Notes: a model not told the origin generated them from the sequence alone. A stretch of DNA of 64,000 nt from Watersipora subatra (GCF_963576615.1 NC_088714.1:48775272-48839271), one strand, 5' to 3'; counted from the first letter of the stretch, positions 34,740 through 47,162 are shown. Numbers and translations are program-made.

Positions 34740-35729
34740 GTCAAACAAATGTTGTCTACATTCGTGCTGTTCTTCAAAGGAGTCCAACATATGTGACCAT
34801 CTTGCCCAAAAATCACTCTACACATGAAAAGCCAACAATTCACCAAACTGCTGTTCGAATCGTCCGGCGAATGAATGGTTACAAAGCAAGGCGAGCCGCC
34901 TATCTTATCAATTGCGGGCAGTATAGGTGCCGAGTAGAATCGGGAACTTCTTCTAACGGAGCAGACATTGCATTTTTTAATGAACAGGATGTGGACTTTT
35001 ACAAAAAACCACCAAAAAAGAACCAACATGTGCTTTGGGCTTTCCAATCCAAAGAACCACAAAACCACATTTATGAAGCGATGAATGAGGAGTGGGATGG
35101 TCTTTTTAATTACTCTATTACATATGTTCGACAGAGTGATGGGGTCTTCTTTAATTTTAGAGATCGTGTTGTGGCAAAGTTACCGCCCGCCCAGATAAAC
35201 TTCGCAATGAGATATACAAATAAAAAGCCAAGAGCTCTGTGGTTTGTGTCACATTGCTTGAACCGATGGACGAAGCATCGCGTATGGAGTGCTCGAGTAG
35301 AATACGTTCAAGAACTGTTAAAATATATGCAAGTTGATGTTTTTACGAGGTCATCAACCTGCAGAACGCAATTGGGTAGTCTAATAAAAAGATTGCCTAC
35401 TGGGGGCCAACCTGCATTAACATCATATACGTTCTATTTATCATTTGAAAGCACCATATGCACAGATTATATTACCGAAAAGTTCTGGAAAGTTCTAGAA
35501 ACAAGTGGACAGACGATTCCCGTAGCTTTAGGAGGTAGGTCAATAGAGGAATACGAGAGAATTGCTCCACCAAATAGCTTTATACACGTGAGAAACTTTA
35601 CGTCACCAGAAGCTTTGGCCAAACATCTCAAGTACGTAGCAGAGAATGACGATGCTTTTAATTACTATCATGAGTGGAGAAACAACCATGTGATACAAAA
35701 GAAGTTGAAGACAATCAGATACATGGGAG
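34740..35729 (+). CDS. Fucosyltransferase gene B, exon 2 (GT10 catalytic domain)
   Basis: Catalytic exon of the second GT10 fucosyltransferase. In the spliced protein, FNYSITY lies near residue 148, ALWFVSHC at 191-198, the donor motif FYLSFESTICTDYITEKFW at about 257-275, then IPVALGG, SFIHVRNFTSP and NYYHEWR (333-339). The open frame runs further upstream to 34583, but I place the exon start after the acceptor at 34738-34739. It follows a pyrimidine-rich stretch and gives phase 1, as in genes A and C; the other acceptor at ~34589-34590 gives phase 2. The exon ends ATGGGAG before GTAAGA. The length is 990 bp, so it is a symmetric 1-1 exon. The N-terminal stem (roughly residues 26-70) is unlike the stems of A and C, while the C-terminal half is closely similar. 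Confidence 0.88.
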
Positions 35730-36159
35730 GTAAGAAAACGCTACAGTTTTCTTTTTCATAATTTTCTATCGATAGCCTTTTTTCCTTTTTCTTCTTTCTG
35801 AGTTTTCTTAACCTCTCTTTAAACCTCTCTCTGAGCCTTGTCTTTGTCTCTCAATTAGCGTTGTCTTTGATTCAATTGTTTTTTTACTAATAGGCTAATT
35901 AACCCTGTACATGAGTGTTTATTTGTTATTGTTTTAATTAATATTATAGAGTGCTGTTTCTTTACGGCTAACAGCAAACTTTAGTTTCTTCTGAAATGCT
36001 TCAATGATTTTAAAACTTCTGGCTTAACTAATTGTATCAGCTTATTAAGAACATCATGTAATAATACGCATCTACTATAGCAGTAATCAGGTGGATTAGT
36101 TGCACTATCATGCTATGATTTTGATGATAAATACATGTATGTTCATAAAATATACATAC
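35730..36159. other. Start of gene B intron 2
   Basis: Pyrimidine-rich near 35765-35830; otherwise nothing recognised. Confidence 0.4.
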
Positions 36160-37135
36160 CATGAATAATAGGCAGAGAACATCATGTTATAGCTTAAATG
36201 ATATACATATACATACCAGTAATCATGATAGGTGGAGTATCATAATATAGCTTAGATGATATACATATTTGTAATCATAGGTGGATATCATGTTATACCT
36301 TAGATGATATACATACTAGTAATCATAGGTAGAGTATCATGATATAGATTAGATGATATACATACCTGTAATTTTAGGTAGAGTATCATATTATACCTTG
36401 GATGATATACATACCTGCAATCATAAGTAGAATATCATGTTATACCTTAGATGATATACATACCTGTAATCATAGGTAGAGTATCATGTTATACGTTAGA
36501 TCATATACATACTAGTAATCATAGATAGAGTATCATGTTATACCTTAGATGATAAACATACCTGTAATCATAGGTAGAGTATCATGTTATACCTTAGATG
36601 ATATACATACCTGTAATTATAGGTAGAGTATCATGTTATACGTTAGATCATATACATACTAGTAATCATAGATAGAGTATCATGTTATACCTTAGATGAT
36701 ATACATACCTGTAATCATAGGTAGAGTATCATGTTATACCTTAGATGATATACATATCTGTAATCATAGGTAGAGTATCATGTTATACCTTAGATGATAT
36801 ACATACCTGTAATCATAGGTAGAGTATCATGTTATACCTTAGATTATATGCATACCTGTAATCATAGGTATAGAGTATCATGTTATACCTTAGATGATAT
36901 ACATACCAGTAATCATAGGTAGAGTATCATGTTATACCTTAGATGATATACATACCAGTAATCATAGGTAGACTATCATGTTATAGATTAGATGATATAC
37001 ATACCTGTAATCATAGGTATAGAGTATCATGTTATACCTTAGATGATATGCATACCTGTAATCATAGGTATAGAGTATCATGTTATACCTTAGATGATAT
37101 ACATACCAGTAATCATAGGTAGAGTATCATGATAT
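36160..37135. repeat. Satellite array, 49-51-bp unit, ~20 copies
   Basis: Unit of the form GTATCATGTTATACCTTAGA, TGATATACATACCTGTAATC, ATAGGTAGA, with a two-base longer variant (TATAGAG) among the last copies. Some copies share a TACGTTAGATCATATAC variant at a spacing of several units, which suggests higher-order duplication. In gene B intron 2. Confidence 0.92.
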
Positions 37136-38184
37136 GGCTTACTGTCGGTAGGTTTGGCAGACTACAGCTGCTTTGACATTTTGTTCTATCTTAAGGTCAA
37201 GGTTGGCTAACATCTGCTTTAAGTTACTACCGTCAAGGTCAATTTGGTTTGTTCTGGCTGTTTGATGTCCAGCATGGCTGTCAACTGTCCTGATCATTAC
37301 GATGACACCTCACTCCATATCACCTCACCCCTCTTTTACTGGGTTTCCATGCTTCAAATGGATTCGGAGTTGACCTCTACCGACGAATTCTCACCTTACC
37401 GTTTCAACAATTCGGATTTGCACTCTATCAGTTTTTCCAAGGCTAGCGAAGTACTTTTCAAAATAGAATTTGTTAAGTAGACTTGATTTTGGGTACACAG
37501 TCAATTTTCAATTTACGTATCGTAAACTTGTTGCACTAACTCAGCCAGGATGCCCGATCAGAATTTGTTCTTTCATTTTTGCTGCCCTCTAACTTAAAAA
37601 AATACAACCAAATTCCCTACTTGTTGTACAGTTGTTACTTCAAAGGTTGCATGGATGACAGTCACTTGTAGTAAAAAAACATTTAAATCCTAGAAGTTAA
37701 GCCTAGGAAGAGGTCAGCACTAGTGCAACGGGAATCTGTATAATCGGTAGGTTCAGCTATTAATAAGGTAATAAAATAAATAAAAAGGTAATTATTTCAT
37801 CATCATCGTACGAGCAACCCTCATTGGCAATAGTAGTTAGAAAATACCCACTTTGTGGTATGATGAAAATGCTCTGAATTTCTTACCTTTTTTGGGGAGA
37901 GCTTTGCCAGGTATCAATTCGAGTTCATCAGCGGTGAACGTTTATGTCACATTAAATAGTAGTCTCACTGCGAATGCCTTTGCACAAAATTAGTGAAATG
38001 AAATGACGTCGATTCCATTGGGATTTTACTGGTTCTATGATTCAGAGGGAAAGAAACTCCGAAACCATTCGAAGAATGGAAACCCATTAAAATCTCAGAG
38101 TGCCTCACTTCTCAATAGCTAAATATTAATCGTGATACAGGCGGGGTTTAACATAAATTTTACAACAATTTATACAAAGACTAG
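37136..38184. other. Gene B intron 2, nothing recognised
   Basis: No repeat or exon recognised. An open frame at 37244-37480 has no family features known to me. Confidence 0.35.
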
Positions 38185-38520
38185 GGAAATGCCTGGCATT
38201 GCACAGGTAATAAAATAATTACCTAATGCATATGAGTAACCTACCTGGAAAGCTAGATCTTTACTAAAATCTTTACTAAAACAATACCTGCATTTTGGGC
38301 CAGCTTAACAATCGTTACGCGTAACAATCAACGTGATAGTTATTAACCCCAGTCAAGCGCTTCAAGTTTGAGTTGTCTTAAATCTTAACCAATGTAATAA
38401 CTAATTGCTTAATGAATCCGCTGTACACCACGTAACTTAACTTGATGACAAGCGGATCTTTTATCAATAGATTTTAATCGCTATAACTGGACGTAGGGTT
38501 TAATAAAAAGTCAAGACAAA
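38185..38520 (+). mobile_element. Decayed SINE copy
   Basis: It opens GACTAGGGAAATGCC and GCATTGCACAGGTAATAAAA and ends near GATTTTAATCGCTATAACTG, matching the ends of the SINE at 7678-8064 with many changes. Confidence 0.45.
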
Positions 38521-38949
38521 CACTGATCTGTATATATACGGTATAGAAGTAACCTATTAGCCTATGATCCTCTTAGATTAAGAACTAGATCTGCGAAATA
38601 AACATAACTGGACTAAGTTGTTTTTGTTCGAAGGTGACACGGTTGAAAGTGATTCAGAAAAAATGTTTTGTTTGCATGATGTCACCACAACAGTTTCTCT
38701 TCCATTACGACCTCAACAGACTGCTTTTTTCAGGTAACCTGAAAATTGCTTTTAGGTGAAGCAATACCAGGTAACCTGGTATGGCTTTTCCTAAAAAGTA
38801 AGAAGTTGCTTTGCCTGTATGTAAGAAATGGGAGGGTGTTAGAAAATAACCTGCAGTTTTTTAATTTTTGTAATATTTTATTGTAGTGTTAAGGTCAAGG
38901 ATATTTATTCTGTTTTGTTGAGGTCAAGAGTAATTGATACATTTTGTAG

Positions 38950-39107
38950 ATTACTATTGCTACTACTGCGTGCGAGCCCATGAGCGGCCAAAGAATGTCT
39001 GGCAGACGTTCAGCACAGATTTTAGTGCCGAACAGTGTCTTGATGTCTCTACACCTGATCTCTACTGTCCCTATTACAATATCTCATGCGAGAGCCAGAA
39101 TCTGTGA
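38950..39107 (+). CDS. Fucosyltransferase gene B, exon 3 (C-terminal cysteine tail)
   Basis: The exon follows the acceptor ATTTTGTAG, continues the phase of exon 2 (joined codon GAT) and encodes about 52 residues to TGA. It begins DYYCYYCVRAHERPKNVW and ends near YCPYYNISCESQNL. The match to gene A's exon 3 in order, spacing and frame identifies both. Five cysteines are conserved between the two tails. The intron (~3.2 kb) contains the 49-bp satellite and a decayed SINE. The spliced protein is 407 aa. Confidence 0.8.
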
Positions 39108-39627
39108 TATATCGCTTTTTTTCAATTGGTAAAATCTCTTTCATAGTTAGTATGCAGGCCTCAATGCTTTTTGGTAACTTAATGCTTTTCTATTTTAATT
39201 TTGTTTCATGTTTATTTCTGTTAGTATTTTCTAATTTGTTAAAAAATTTTGTCAATCAGGGATAGATATGCTTAAACGACATGTAATAAGTATATTACTT
39301 TTGAGGCAACTGAAAGCACCAAATGCTATTTATGTATATTATAGCTTGATGGCCAAACAATATATAATTTGTTAACATATTATTAAGAAGAATTAGGTCC
39401 CAAGGTGTAAATATCATGGCCGCAAGTTCAAAGGTACCTTGCTAGCAAGGAGGATAACAGAATTATAAAAAAACAGTACCTCATGAATAGTTGTTTTTTT
39501 TTCTTTATGCAAGGGAAGCTGGAGAAGAAAGCAAAAATATGCATTTTATAAGAAAAGCTGTTAGTGGGGCAAACCACTTCATTTTAATCCTTAGCAATCG
39601 CATTACAGAATAAGTTTCAGCCATTTA
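39108..39627. other. 3' side of gene B
   Basis: Expected 3' UTR and intergenic DNA; no convincing polyadenylation signal was found close to the stop. Confidence 0.35.
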
Positions 39628-40502
39628 TTAAAGGTTGACTTGCAACAAAGTTCACATTACCGTTATTTGATATGAAAAGATTCACCATGTCTTACTCTCC
39701 TGTGTTGTAGGTGCAAAATATGTGGAAAGGTGATTACAAGCTCTTAAAAGCTCAAAAACGAACAGAAAATCGCAGCCACACGAGACCGCTGTAGTTTAGA
39801 ATCCCTTTCCAAAACGGCTCAAATGTGATGTAGTTGTGAAAGATGGTTTCTGTTTACACTTTCTTGCAACCTTATTCGTCGAAATATTTTCACAAATACA
39901 CTTCACGCATTCAATAAAACTATGTCTATTGTTCTTACGCGTCTGTTTTATCGTCACCGTAATGCTGTCACTTTTAGCAGGATATCTTATAACTTACCGT
40001 AGAAATTCATTAAACTTTTTAACCTTAGCTCGAAGGAGTACATATCATTGTCTGATAATCATGACGAGCCTGTTGGTCACCTGTGATAATCGAAAAGTGC
40101 TGCAAAAACTATTTGCGAAGTATTGGGTCACATGATCAAATTACGGCTTGCCAATTAGACCAGGCCGAAACAAAACTGTAAAGTAGCGAGCATCTATATT
40201 TGATACGGGGTCTTCGGTAAAACCCGAAGTGTTTGTCATAAACTAGTACAACGATAAGTTTTATATTGAGCTTTATATTGGCCTTTCAATTCATGTGAGA
40301 ACATACGTGACAAGACGATAACCAAAATAATAAATCAAAATAAAGAGATTCCAATCTACGGCGGCTTTTCGTTTTTGAGCTTTTAAGAGCTTGTAATCAC
40401 ATTTCCACATATTTGGCACCTACAACACAACAGAGTAAGACATGGTGAATCTTTTGATACCAAATAACTGTAATGTGAATTTTGTTGCAAGTCAACCTTT
40501 AA
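39628..40502 (+). mobile_element. TTAA-flanked MITE, copy 2 (long form)
   Basis: Left end TTAA then AGGTTGACTTGCAACAAA; right end TTGTTGCAAGTCAACCT then TTAA. The inverted ends extend over about 85 bp or more, up to the word TTGTAGGTGC. About 875 bp with no recognisable protein; the 99-aa open frame inside is not conserved in form. Confidence 0.85.
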
Positions 40503-41623
40503 GGTAGGTTCAAGAAGTAGCTGAAACATGTAAAGAAATAGTGGTGTAGAAATACCTTGTGGCTCAGTCTTCTAAAACCAAGGTTCTGAATAAGTAACCC
40601 TTGATTATTGTAATTATTCTGTGATATAATTGTGGTTGCGTTGTTATCAAACCCAACTTTTTCCAAGTAAGATTCTATTTCATTTTTGGCTGTTGCCTGT
40701 CATTGGGATCCTTTGAAAGTTCGCAAAATTGATTTTACAATCTTTATCTTTCCAATCGAGCAAGTGTAAATCACGGGCTAGCCGGGTCACGCAAGATTTT
40801 CGCCACGCATATACAAAACAAAAACAACAGGGTAGACACACTTTTCGCGGTCTTCCGCACGAATATTCAAAAATACTAACAGATGTCAATTCTATCGGCT
40901 AAACACAACCTACTAATGGATGAGCAACCTATTAATGTATCCGAATACCTCATATAAAATAAGCCAACCATGTTACATAATGGTTAATACCCACTTTTTC
41001 TCTGGAAATATGCCTGCCCGCAGTTTTTGGCCAAGAATAACCAGGGTTCATTATACACCAAAATGTTTCTCACGGGTTCCGGAGGTAGCCCGTACTGTAA
41101 ATACTAGGACAAAGATAATTTCAATACTGTTCTGTTTTTAGCTGCACTACCAAATGTGAAAACTTTCTAAATTTTCACAACATTTTTACACCTATATAGA
41201 TTATTACGTAGTCCAAAGACAAGTCCGTTGAGGTAGAGTATTGCCCCTATGGCATCACTTGAATACTAGAAAGCTTGAAAAGCACAGCGCCAGACTTTCT
41301 GGTGTGGTTCTCATATCAAGGTTTGCGTCAGATGAAGGTGAGGACACCTGTGACAATTAAAAATTTCAGCTGATAGTAGGAGAAAGTTCCAGAAAGGGAT
41401 GTGAGAATGCTTAAAAACGAATTTAGCATTAGCAGCTGACAAGAGAAGTGCCTGAAGCAGGGTGCTGATAATCTACCATGTCTCCTTAATATGCTCGGTG
41501 TTTGTTGGATATTAAAAGTCACAAACACAGCCTATCATCACTATTTACATATAGATCCAACTTTGTAATTGAAAAGCTCTAAAAAAATCTTAACTTCTGT
41601 CAGTTAACTTTAGTCAAATTTAA
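40503..41623. other. Intergenic, nothing recognised
   Basis: Unique-looking sequence between the MITE and the Helitron. No gene or repeat seen. Confidence 0.35.
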
Positions 41624-43637
41624 CTAGAGATTCCACTGTCAAACAGCCCATGACCAAAGTGATAATGGAAAAAAGAAAGGGTACTGCTAAAGACGAACTG
41701 TAAAGAGATTGGCTGGCAAGGCAGGTTGGTCAACGCGTCGACGAAGGACAATGATGTCATTGTGTTGTAGTTGGCGAGGTAAATTTATAACAAAGTCATT
41801 TAAGTTCTGAGGGAAATTGGTGATATGACCTCTGAACCCAAATTGGCCACTATGCGGCATATTGATATTGTAGGATTAAACTTAGCAATGAGTTACTGTT
41901 TTATAAGTGTAAGAGTAGATAACAATTCAACTGATGGACCTGGGTCCATATTGTTGGCTGCACTGAATTTATTAACAGTGTCAGGTCTAACTTGTTGGCA
42001 CGCATGACATACTTGTATTTGAGCATTGTATGTAATGAAATGTTTCTCATTACATCCAGTACATGTGAGCTGTGATATGTTGTTGTCAAGTCTGCCTAGA
42101 AAGTTGTTAGCAGTTCTTGAAAATCAAGACAATCTAAAGATTGAAAGTGAGGAGTGTGATGGAGGGGGCAGCATTGGGAGGAAAAATATTGTTTTGTGCA
42201 ATATTTTCATGGTCAATGATGTCCATAAAATCATGATCATCATCTGGAAACAAAGGGGCTGCCAAGTCCATGTCATTTACATCGCCTGCAACATCTAAGG
42301 AGTTCTTTGAATCAGATGAGTTGTTGTTATTAATTTGAGTAGCGTGTTGTTGAACATTAGCATTTGATGTTGATGGTTGCTGTGAGGACCTTCTATTTAT
42401 TCTCCTATTGAGCTTTAGTAATTGAAAGACACGTGGACGGCCACTGCGTTGGCCACGACGTGGTGTTCTGGGAAATTGTATGTCCATGATAGTTGTCAAG
42501 TTGTTTTGAAATTAAATTCAAAAAGTCAATTATGCAAAACAAAAGGTTTTATAAAAATTACACCTAATCTACTACTTTCTCAAACCTATGTTTTACAACA
42601 ATAAAATAAATATTAATTAAAGCTGTCGGCCTAATCTACTGTACTGTATGTAATTTAACAACAGCAATAATGAAATATGTTTATTATATTTCTGAAATGC
42701 AATATTAGAAGTTAACTGGCAAGCTGCCGTGTAATATACACAGTTTGAATGTTGGTTGTGTTGAATGTAGAATGGTTTTGATAGCGATCTGTAACAAAAA
42801 GCGAGCATCAGCATTCACGCGTCTGGAAGTTTTCCGCAAACTGGAGCAAAATAAAAAAATGTTCTCGTCATTAAGGGGCATTGTAGTTCAGCCCTAGCTT
42901 GTACATAAGATGTAAAGAATTTTGGCTAATGTTCTAAATAATTTAATAAAACCTTCGGTAATTGGAAAAAAAAAAAACATAGGCTGATAAACTGTGTACC
43001 ACAATTTCGCACCTGTAAATCGATCTACGCCTCAAACGGTCTACGCTTAATACAGAAACCTTCGGATAAATAAATTCGAATTATTATTCTTATAATTAAA
43101 TCTTATATTAATTTTATAAAATTGAATATTTATCCTTATAATTAAATATTTTTGCAAGATATTAAAACGGAAAGACATTAGAAACCTTTGGCAATTGGAC
43201 AATGCCACAGACTGGTGAAATGTGCACGTTTTTCTTGTGAAATGCGCACAACCTAATGGTTCTACTCTCTGTTACACGGCCTTATCGGCCTTTCGTTGGC
43301 CGGTCTTAATTTTGATTAAAAAAGGCTTGTCATGGTTTTAATGGCAATTTTAGGCCAAATTAATCTGCCTATTCATGTATAATCTGATCAGATGGGTTAG
43401 TTTTAGGATATGTCTACAAATTTAAAAGACTCGGTAACATATTTAAATAGGTTTATATGTGTTATGTATCGTTATTATAATTAAACGATTCCATAGAAAA
43501 ATAGTTAAATTTGTGGATGAGATTTCGGTACAAGGGTTTGCGAAGGCCTTTCATGAATAATTTTTGTGAGTTGTGTGCATATGTGCATTTATCATAAAGC
43601 TCTCAAACAATTGCTTCGCTCGTGTTTGGTCGTGGGA
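41624..43637 (-). mobile_element. Helitron copy 3, carrying a replicase fragment
   Basis: On the minus strand it starts TCCCACGACCAAAC (43637) and ends GGCTGTTTGACAGTGGAATCT then CTAG (41624-41627), followed by host T. The ends match copies 1 and 2. It is about 2 kb, longer than the others because of an internal replicase-like segment. The base before the 5' TC is not A, unlike copy 1. Confidence 0.7.
41700..42499 (-). pseudogene. Helitron replicase N-terminal relic
   Basis: The open frame from 42499 encodes a basic start (RTPRRGQRSGRPRVF) and an acidic, Asn/Ser-rich segment. After a frame change, a zinc-finger pair follows: TCTGCNEKHF near 42065-42036 and CHACQQ near 42012. The next words are NKFSAANNMDPG and LLSTLTLIKQ, a stop, then LIAKFNPTISI. 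These match the region in front of the Rep domain in Helitron replicases (F-S-x2-N-x-M-x-PG, LT-x-IEE-x-LIA). The Rep HUH motif and helicase are absent. Confidence 0.7.
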
Positions 43638-44010
43638 CGAAGAAGTCTTGAACACAATAATGATCCATTGATGTACCATAATTCATCAAATAAATACTTA
43701 ACAAACTATGAAATAATAACAAATAGCGTTTATAGTTTAAGCTGTCTCATAATTATGATCTCCACTGTAAAGCAGAAAATTTTTTCAACACTTATTAACA
43801 CTTTTCATTACAAATAGAAGTGTGTATTTGCATAAAATCGGAAACTTTATTGACCATACAGAATCTATTCATAACCGAAGAACAAAAGACCTATTGAAAT
43901 TCTTTAGAATTGTGGCTAGCTATACAGAGGCGCTTTTATCAATCGTTAGACCAACAACGAGTAATGCAGACAGACTGTTTCAGTATCTTCTATGCTTTAA
44001 GCTACGGAGC
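43638..44010. other. Upstream of gene C exon 1
   Basis: The stretch 43655-43775 resembles 53655-53765, just upstream of gene C exon 2. This suggests a small local duplication. The likely promoter or 5' UTR of gene C lies here. Confidence 0.4.
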
Positions 44011-44095
44011 ATGAGCACTCCGTGTAAGATATGGAAACGTACACTCACTATATGTTTAATAGTAATTGGATCAGCGATAGCATTTCAACTAGCAG
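44011..44095 (+). CDS. Fucosyltransferase gene C, exon 1 (membrane anchor)
   Basis: The exon runs from ATG at 44011 for 28 codons plus one base: MSTPCKIWKRTLTICLIVIG, then SAIAFQLA. A short tail with Lys and Arg precedes a hydrophobic anchor (about residues 11-28). The donor is AGCAG followed by GTAAGG, phase 1, and joining to exon 2 gives GTC (Val). The frame is open upstream of this ATG but holds no earlier ATG. It is the only such exon I found between gene B's end and gene C's catalytic exon. The implied intron of ~9.7 kb is the longest of the set, so the link is less certain than in gene B. Confidence 0.6.
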
Positions 44096-44692
44096 GTAAG
44101 GTTCTGTATTATACTTGTTCATTCAACTGACCAGTTAGTTTCTTCTACTAGCCAGTAGAATGACTGCAAGTAATACAAATAGATTATTTCAATACCTGTG
44201 TCACCAAGGCAGAACAACGAGTAACGTTACATGAGATCGGTTTTGAAAAAAGCGATTCTAGTTTGGTGACTGAATCGCTGGCAACATGCGCTGAGAAACC
44301 CCAAGTGTAAGCAAGCCCTCGAAGATCGAGTATGACGTCTGCTTAGCTTACTGCGAACAGAGACTGTGCGTGTTGTTAAGAGCATTATTACACAAGCTAT
44401 GGCTCTGTGATCTTGTCTGAACATGTCTGAGTCCCGTAGCAAGGAAGTCTCAATGGCTGGAGACATGCCCAGTTACCGAGAGCAATATAAGGTCGAATGT
44501 CATTCGGTGGCCATTTTGGGAATTAGGCCCCAACTAGTGTTTGCAAGGCGAGCATTTCAGACCCCTAGGCTACAGTTGCTCTCTCATCCCCTTGACTGGT
44601 AAAACCTGAATAATAAACTAAAATAGCGTCACTGCATTTTTGTCATGACAGAGTTTGGACAGTGTTTTAGCGTAAGCATGACACTACCGGCC
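44096..44692. other. Gene C intron 1, first part
   Basis: A block at about 44225-44600 is richer in G and C than its surroundings, with partly open frames on both strands but no recognised domain. Words near 43955-43985 recur at 44165-44195. Confidence 0.3.
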
Positions 44693-45054
44693 TTAAAGGT
44701 TGACTTGCAATAAAATTCACATGACAGTTATCAAAAGATTCACCAAGTCTTACTCTGCTGTGTTGTAGGTGCAAAATATGTGGAAATGTGAGCTTTGTAT
44801 TGGCCTTTAATATCACATGATAACATCGCGTGTCAAAAAAATAACCACAATGTTTGAGTACGTCATCGAAGTAAAAAGATTCTAAACTACGGCGTTTTCG
44901 TGATGGCGGCGATTAACTGTTTGTTTTTGAGCTTTTAAGAGCTGGTAATCACATTTCCACCTATTTGGCACCTACAACACAACAGAGTAAGACATGGTGA
45001 ATCTTTTGATACCAAATAACTGCAATGTGAATTTTGTTGCAAGTCAACCTTTAA
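44693..45054 (+). mobile_element. TTAA-flanked MITE, copy 3 (short form)
   Basis: TTAA at both edges, AGGTTGACTTGCAATAAA at the left and GCAAGTCAACCT at the right. About 362 bp; relative to copy 2 most of the interior is deleted. Confidence 0.85.
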
Positions 45055-46680
45055 GGTGAATAGAACTTAGCTCACCTACACATCTGCTATGACAATGTGA
45101 CGGCCGATTTCTGTATGCTTTTGCTTCTGTGATATTTGTTAACCAAGTTCTTGGCATCATATTATTTGACTGCTGCTTTGTAGCTGTTAACATAACAGAA
45201 AAACCAGCTGTGCGTAGCTACTTTGAGGCGTCAGCTATCTACTTCTACTCTGCATATTAGATAATAACCTTTTCATATAGACAACAGAAAACAACAGTTA
45301 AACACTTCTACAATTAATGTTACTGACTCTTACAATTAATGCTATGATGTCATTACTGTGTTAGAGAGTGCTCTTAAAAGCACCTTCACTATCATCGCTG
45401 ACCTAGTCAGGAGTATTTATGTTTAAATAATCACATTATTTCTGTTAAACAATAACAACTGTAAACATTTTGACAAATTATATTCTAATAAATCATAAAG
45501 TTAAAATTAAAAAAGGCAAATAAACAAATAACTTCATTTAATTGAATTTTAAGTGAAAATACAAAAATAAAAAAGCAAAAGATAAAAATTTTCATTAAGT
45601 AAAGAAATAATATGTATATACATAATATTGTATTATATCTATTGTGTATACACAAATCATGTATTATTATTAATACATAATAACACACGATGTAATACAT
45701 AATATATATAATACATGATAGTATGTAGTATATAAACACTATTGTGTGCTTAGTTTTTATTGAGCAATATCAAAACAATTTTTTTTTCACAAATCCATGA
45801 ACAAAGTAAAAACTATAATTAATTTTGTAACAATAAAATGGTTTGAACAATAGCATTGCGCAGGTATAACGTTGTGTAGGTTTTATCAAACTCTGTATAC
45901 TCCATTACACTATTCAGTACGCACTTGAGGAAAAAAGCTTCTCAAATTATGTTCATGGTTAAAAGAATTTATTTGGTTATCTGAGTCAACCAACTTTTTG
46001 CATTAAGGATCAACTTAAAGCTGATCTCTAAAACTCTTGAATGTTGTGTAAACTTTAGTATTAACTCAACAACTGATGGCTGTCTTATGCATTTGAGAAT
46101 AACTAAACGCTTCCAACCATAGAGAGTAAATAGCTGCAACTATTATTATAATAAATATTTATTATAATAATAAACATATTTTTATTTTATTAATAAAAAA
46201 ACAAACGGTTTTAGTATAAAGCTTGTGTAGCTAGCAGAAGAAGCTTTCTAGCTTTGTCTATTTTTGATATTAATATATATACTAATATATATATATATAT
46301 ATTTTTTCATTACCAAGAATTTCAATCAGTATGTCATTGAAAACTATGTAATGTGCTGCCAGCATTCATTTTTAATTTACTGATCGGTTGTAATATTTTG
46401 GTATTTTTGGCGATTTCTCAAGAAGCCTTAGTCCAATTGACTTGGAACTTTAGAACTACACTAAAGACATCTAACGCACGAAGTGACCAAAATTTCGTCA
46501 TTCCATTTGAACTGTTTTCCGAAAAATAAAACACACCTGCAGCCGAGTTTACTGGGGTGTAGGATCGGGTAGGAAAACATTTTTCTGATGTGCCAAGGCT
46601 TCAAAATGTTAATCATTGGATGATTTCATTCAATAATATCACAACTTCGTACTAGCTAAATATTATGAGCGCAATCGAAC
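45055..46680. other. Gene C intron 1, AT-rich
   Basis: Very AT-rich, with TA tracts near 45600-45740 and 46250-46305. No exon or element recognised. Confidence 0.4.
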
Positions 46681-47162
46681 TCATTAGCAATCATGTTTAC
46701 GCCTACGACCAGAGGACATTTTCTGGGTTTGGCTGGTGTGCCACCGAGGAGTATTTAAAAGCTCTAACTAGATGCAATGACCGCTTTCCATTGTCCTCAT
46801 TAGTCTCCCTTGTTTCATCATCCATATTTTCACCACTACCAGTTACATGTATATCCTAATCAATGCGCGTATCCCATGACATAGGACGCAAAGGAAACTG
46901 TAAGTCATCAACTTGTCTATCCATAGCATCGACTTTACCTGCTTCATTAAATACTAGAGTTATTCCATCTGTACATTTAAGAAATGACCGACCTAGTACA
47001 GATATGCCATATCACAGCTCTTTTATTACAACTCGAATGCATGCAATTAGGCCTATACAATCAATATTTAGCTATGGTATGGCGCAGTCATATGCAAGTG
47101 AAATATTTTGTGCTGATCTGCTTGACTTGTTTATAACTAAGACGACAGCGTCTAAAAGGTAG
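46681..47162 (-). pseudogene. Retroelement pol relic (protease-like region)
   Basis: A minus-strand frame with four stops reads YGISVLGRSFLKCTDGITL, which resembles the C-terminal part of a retropepsin (the I-LG-x-x-FL motif). It continues as LVFNEAGKVDAMDRQ and later KRSLHLVRAFKYSSV. No reverse transcriptase follows. The exact family is unclear. Confidence 0.35.

Noticed and set aside
39836-40135. 99-codon frame in the long MITE (and the related frame at 57123-57347)
   Set aside because: The two copies do not keep the same protein and show no transposase motif; it is a chance frame in a non-coding element.
41137-41165. Acceptor and short frame as an alternative gene B last exon
   Set aside because: The phase fits but it encodes only nine residues without cysteine; the exon at 38950 matches gene A's tail clearly.
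42134-42499. A free-standing acidic or proline-rich host gene on the minus strand
   Set aside because: It lies inside the Helitron boundaries and runs into a zinc-finger segment typical of Helitron replicases, so it is part of the element.
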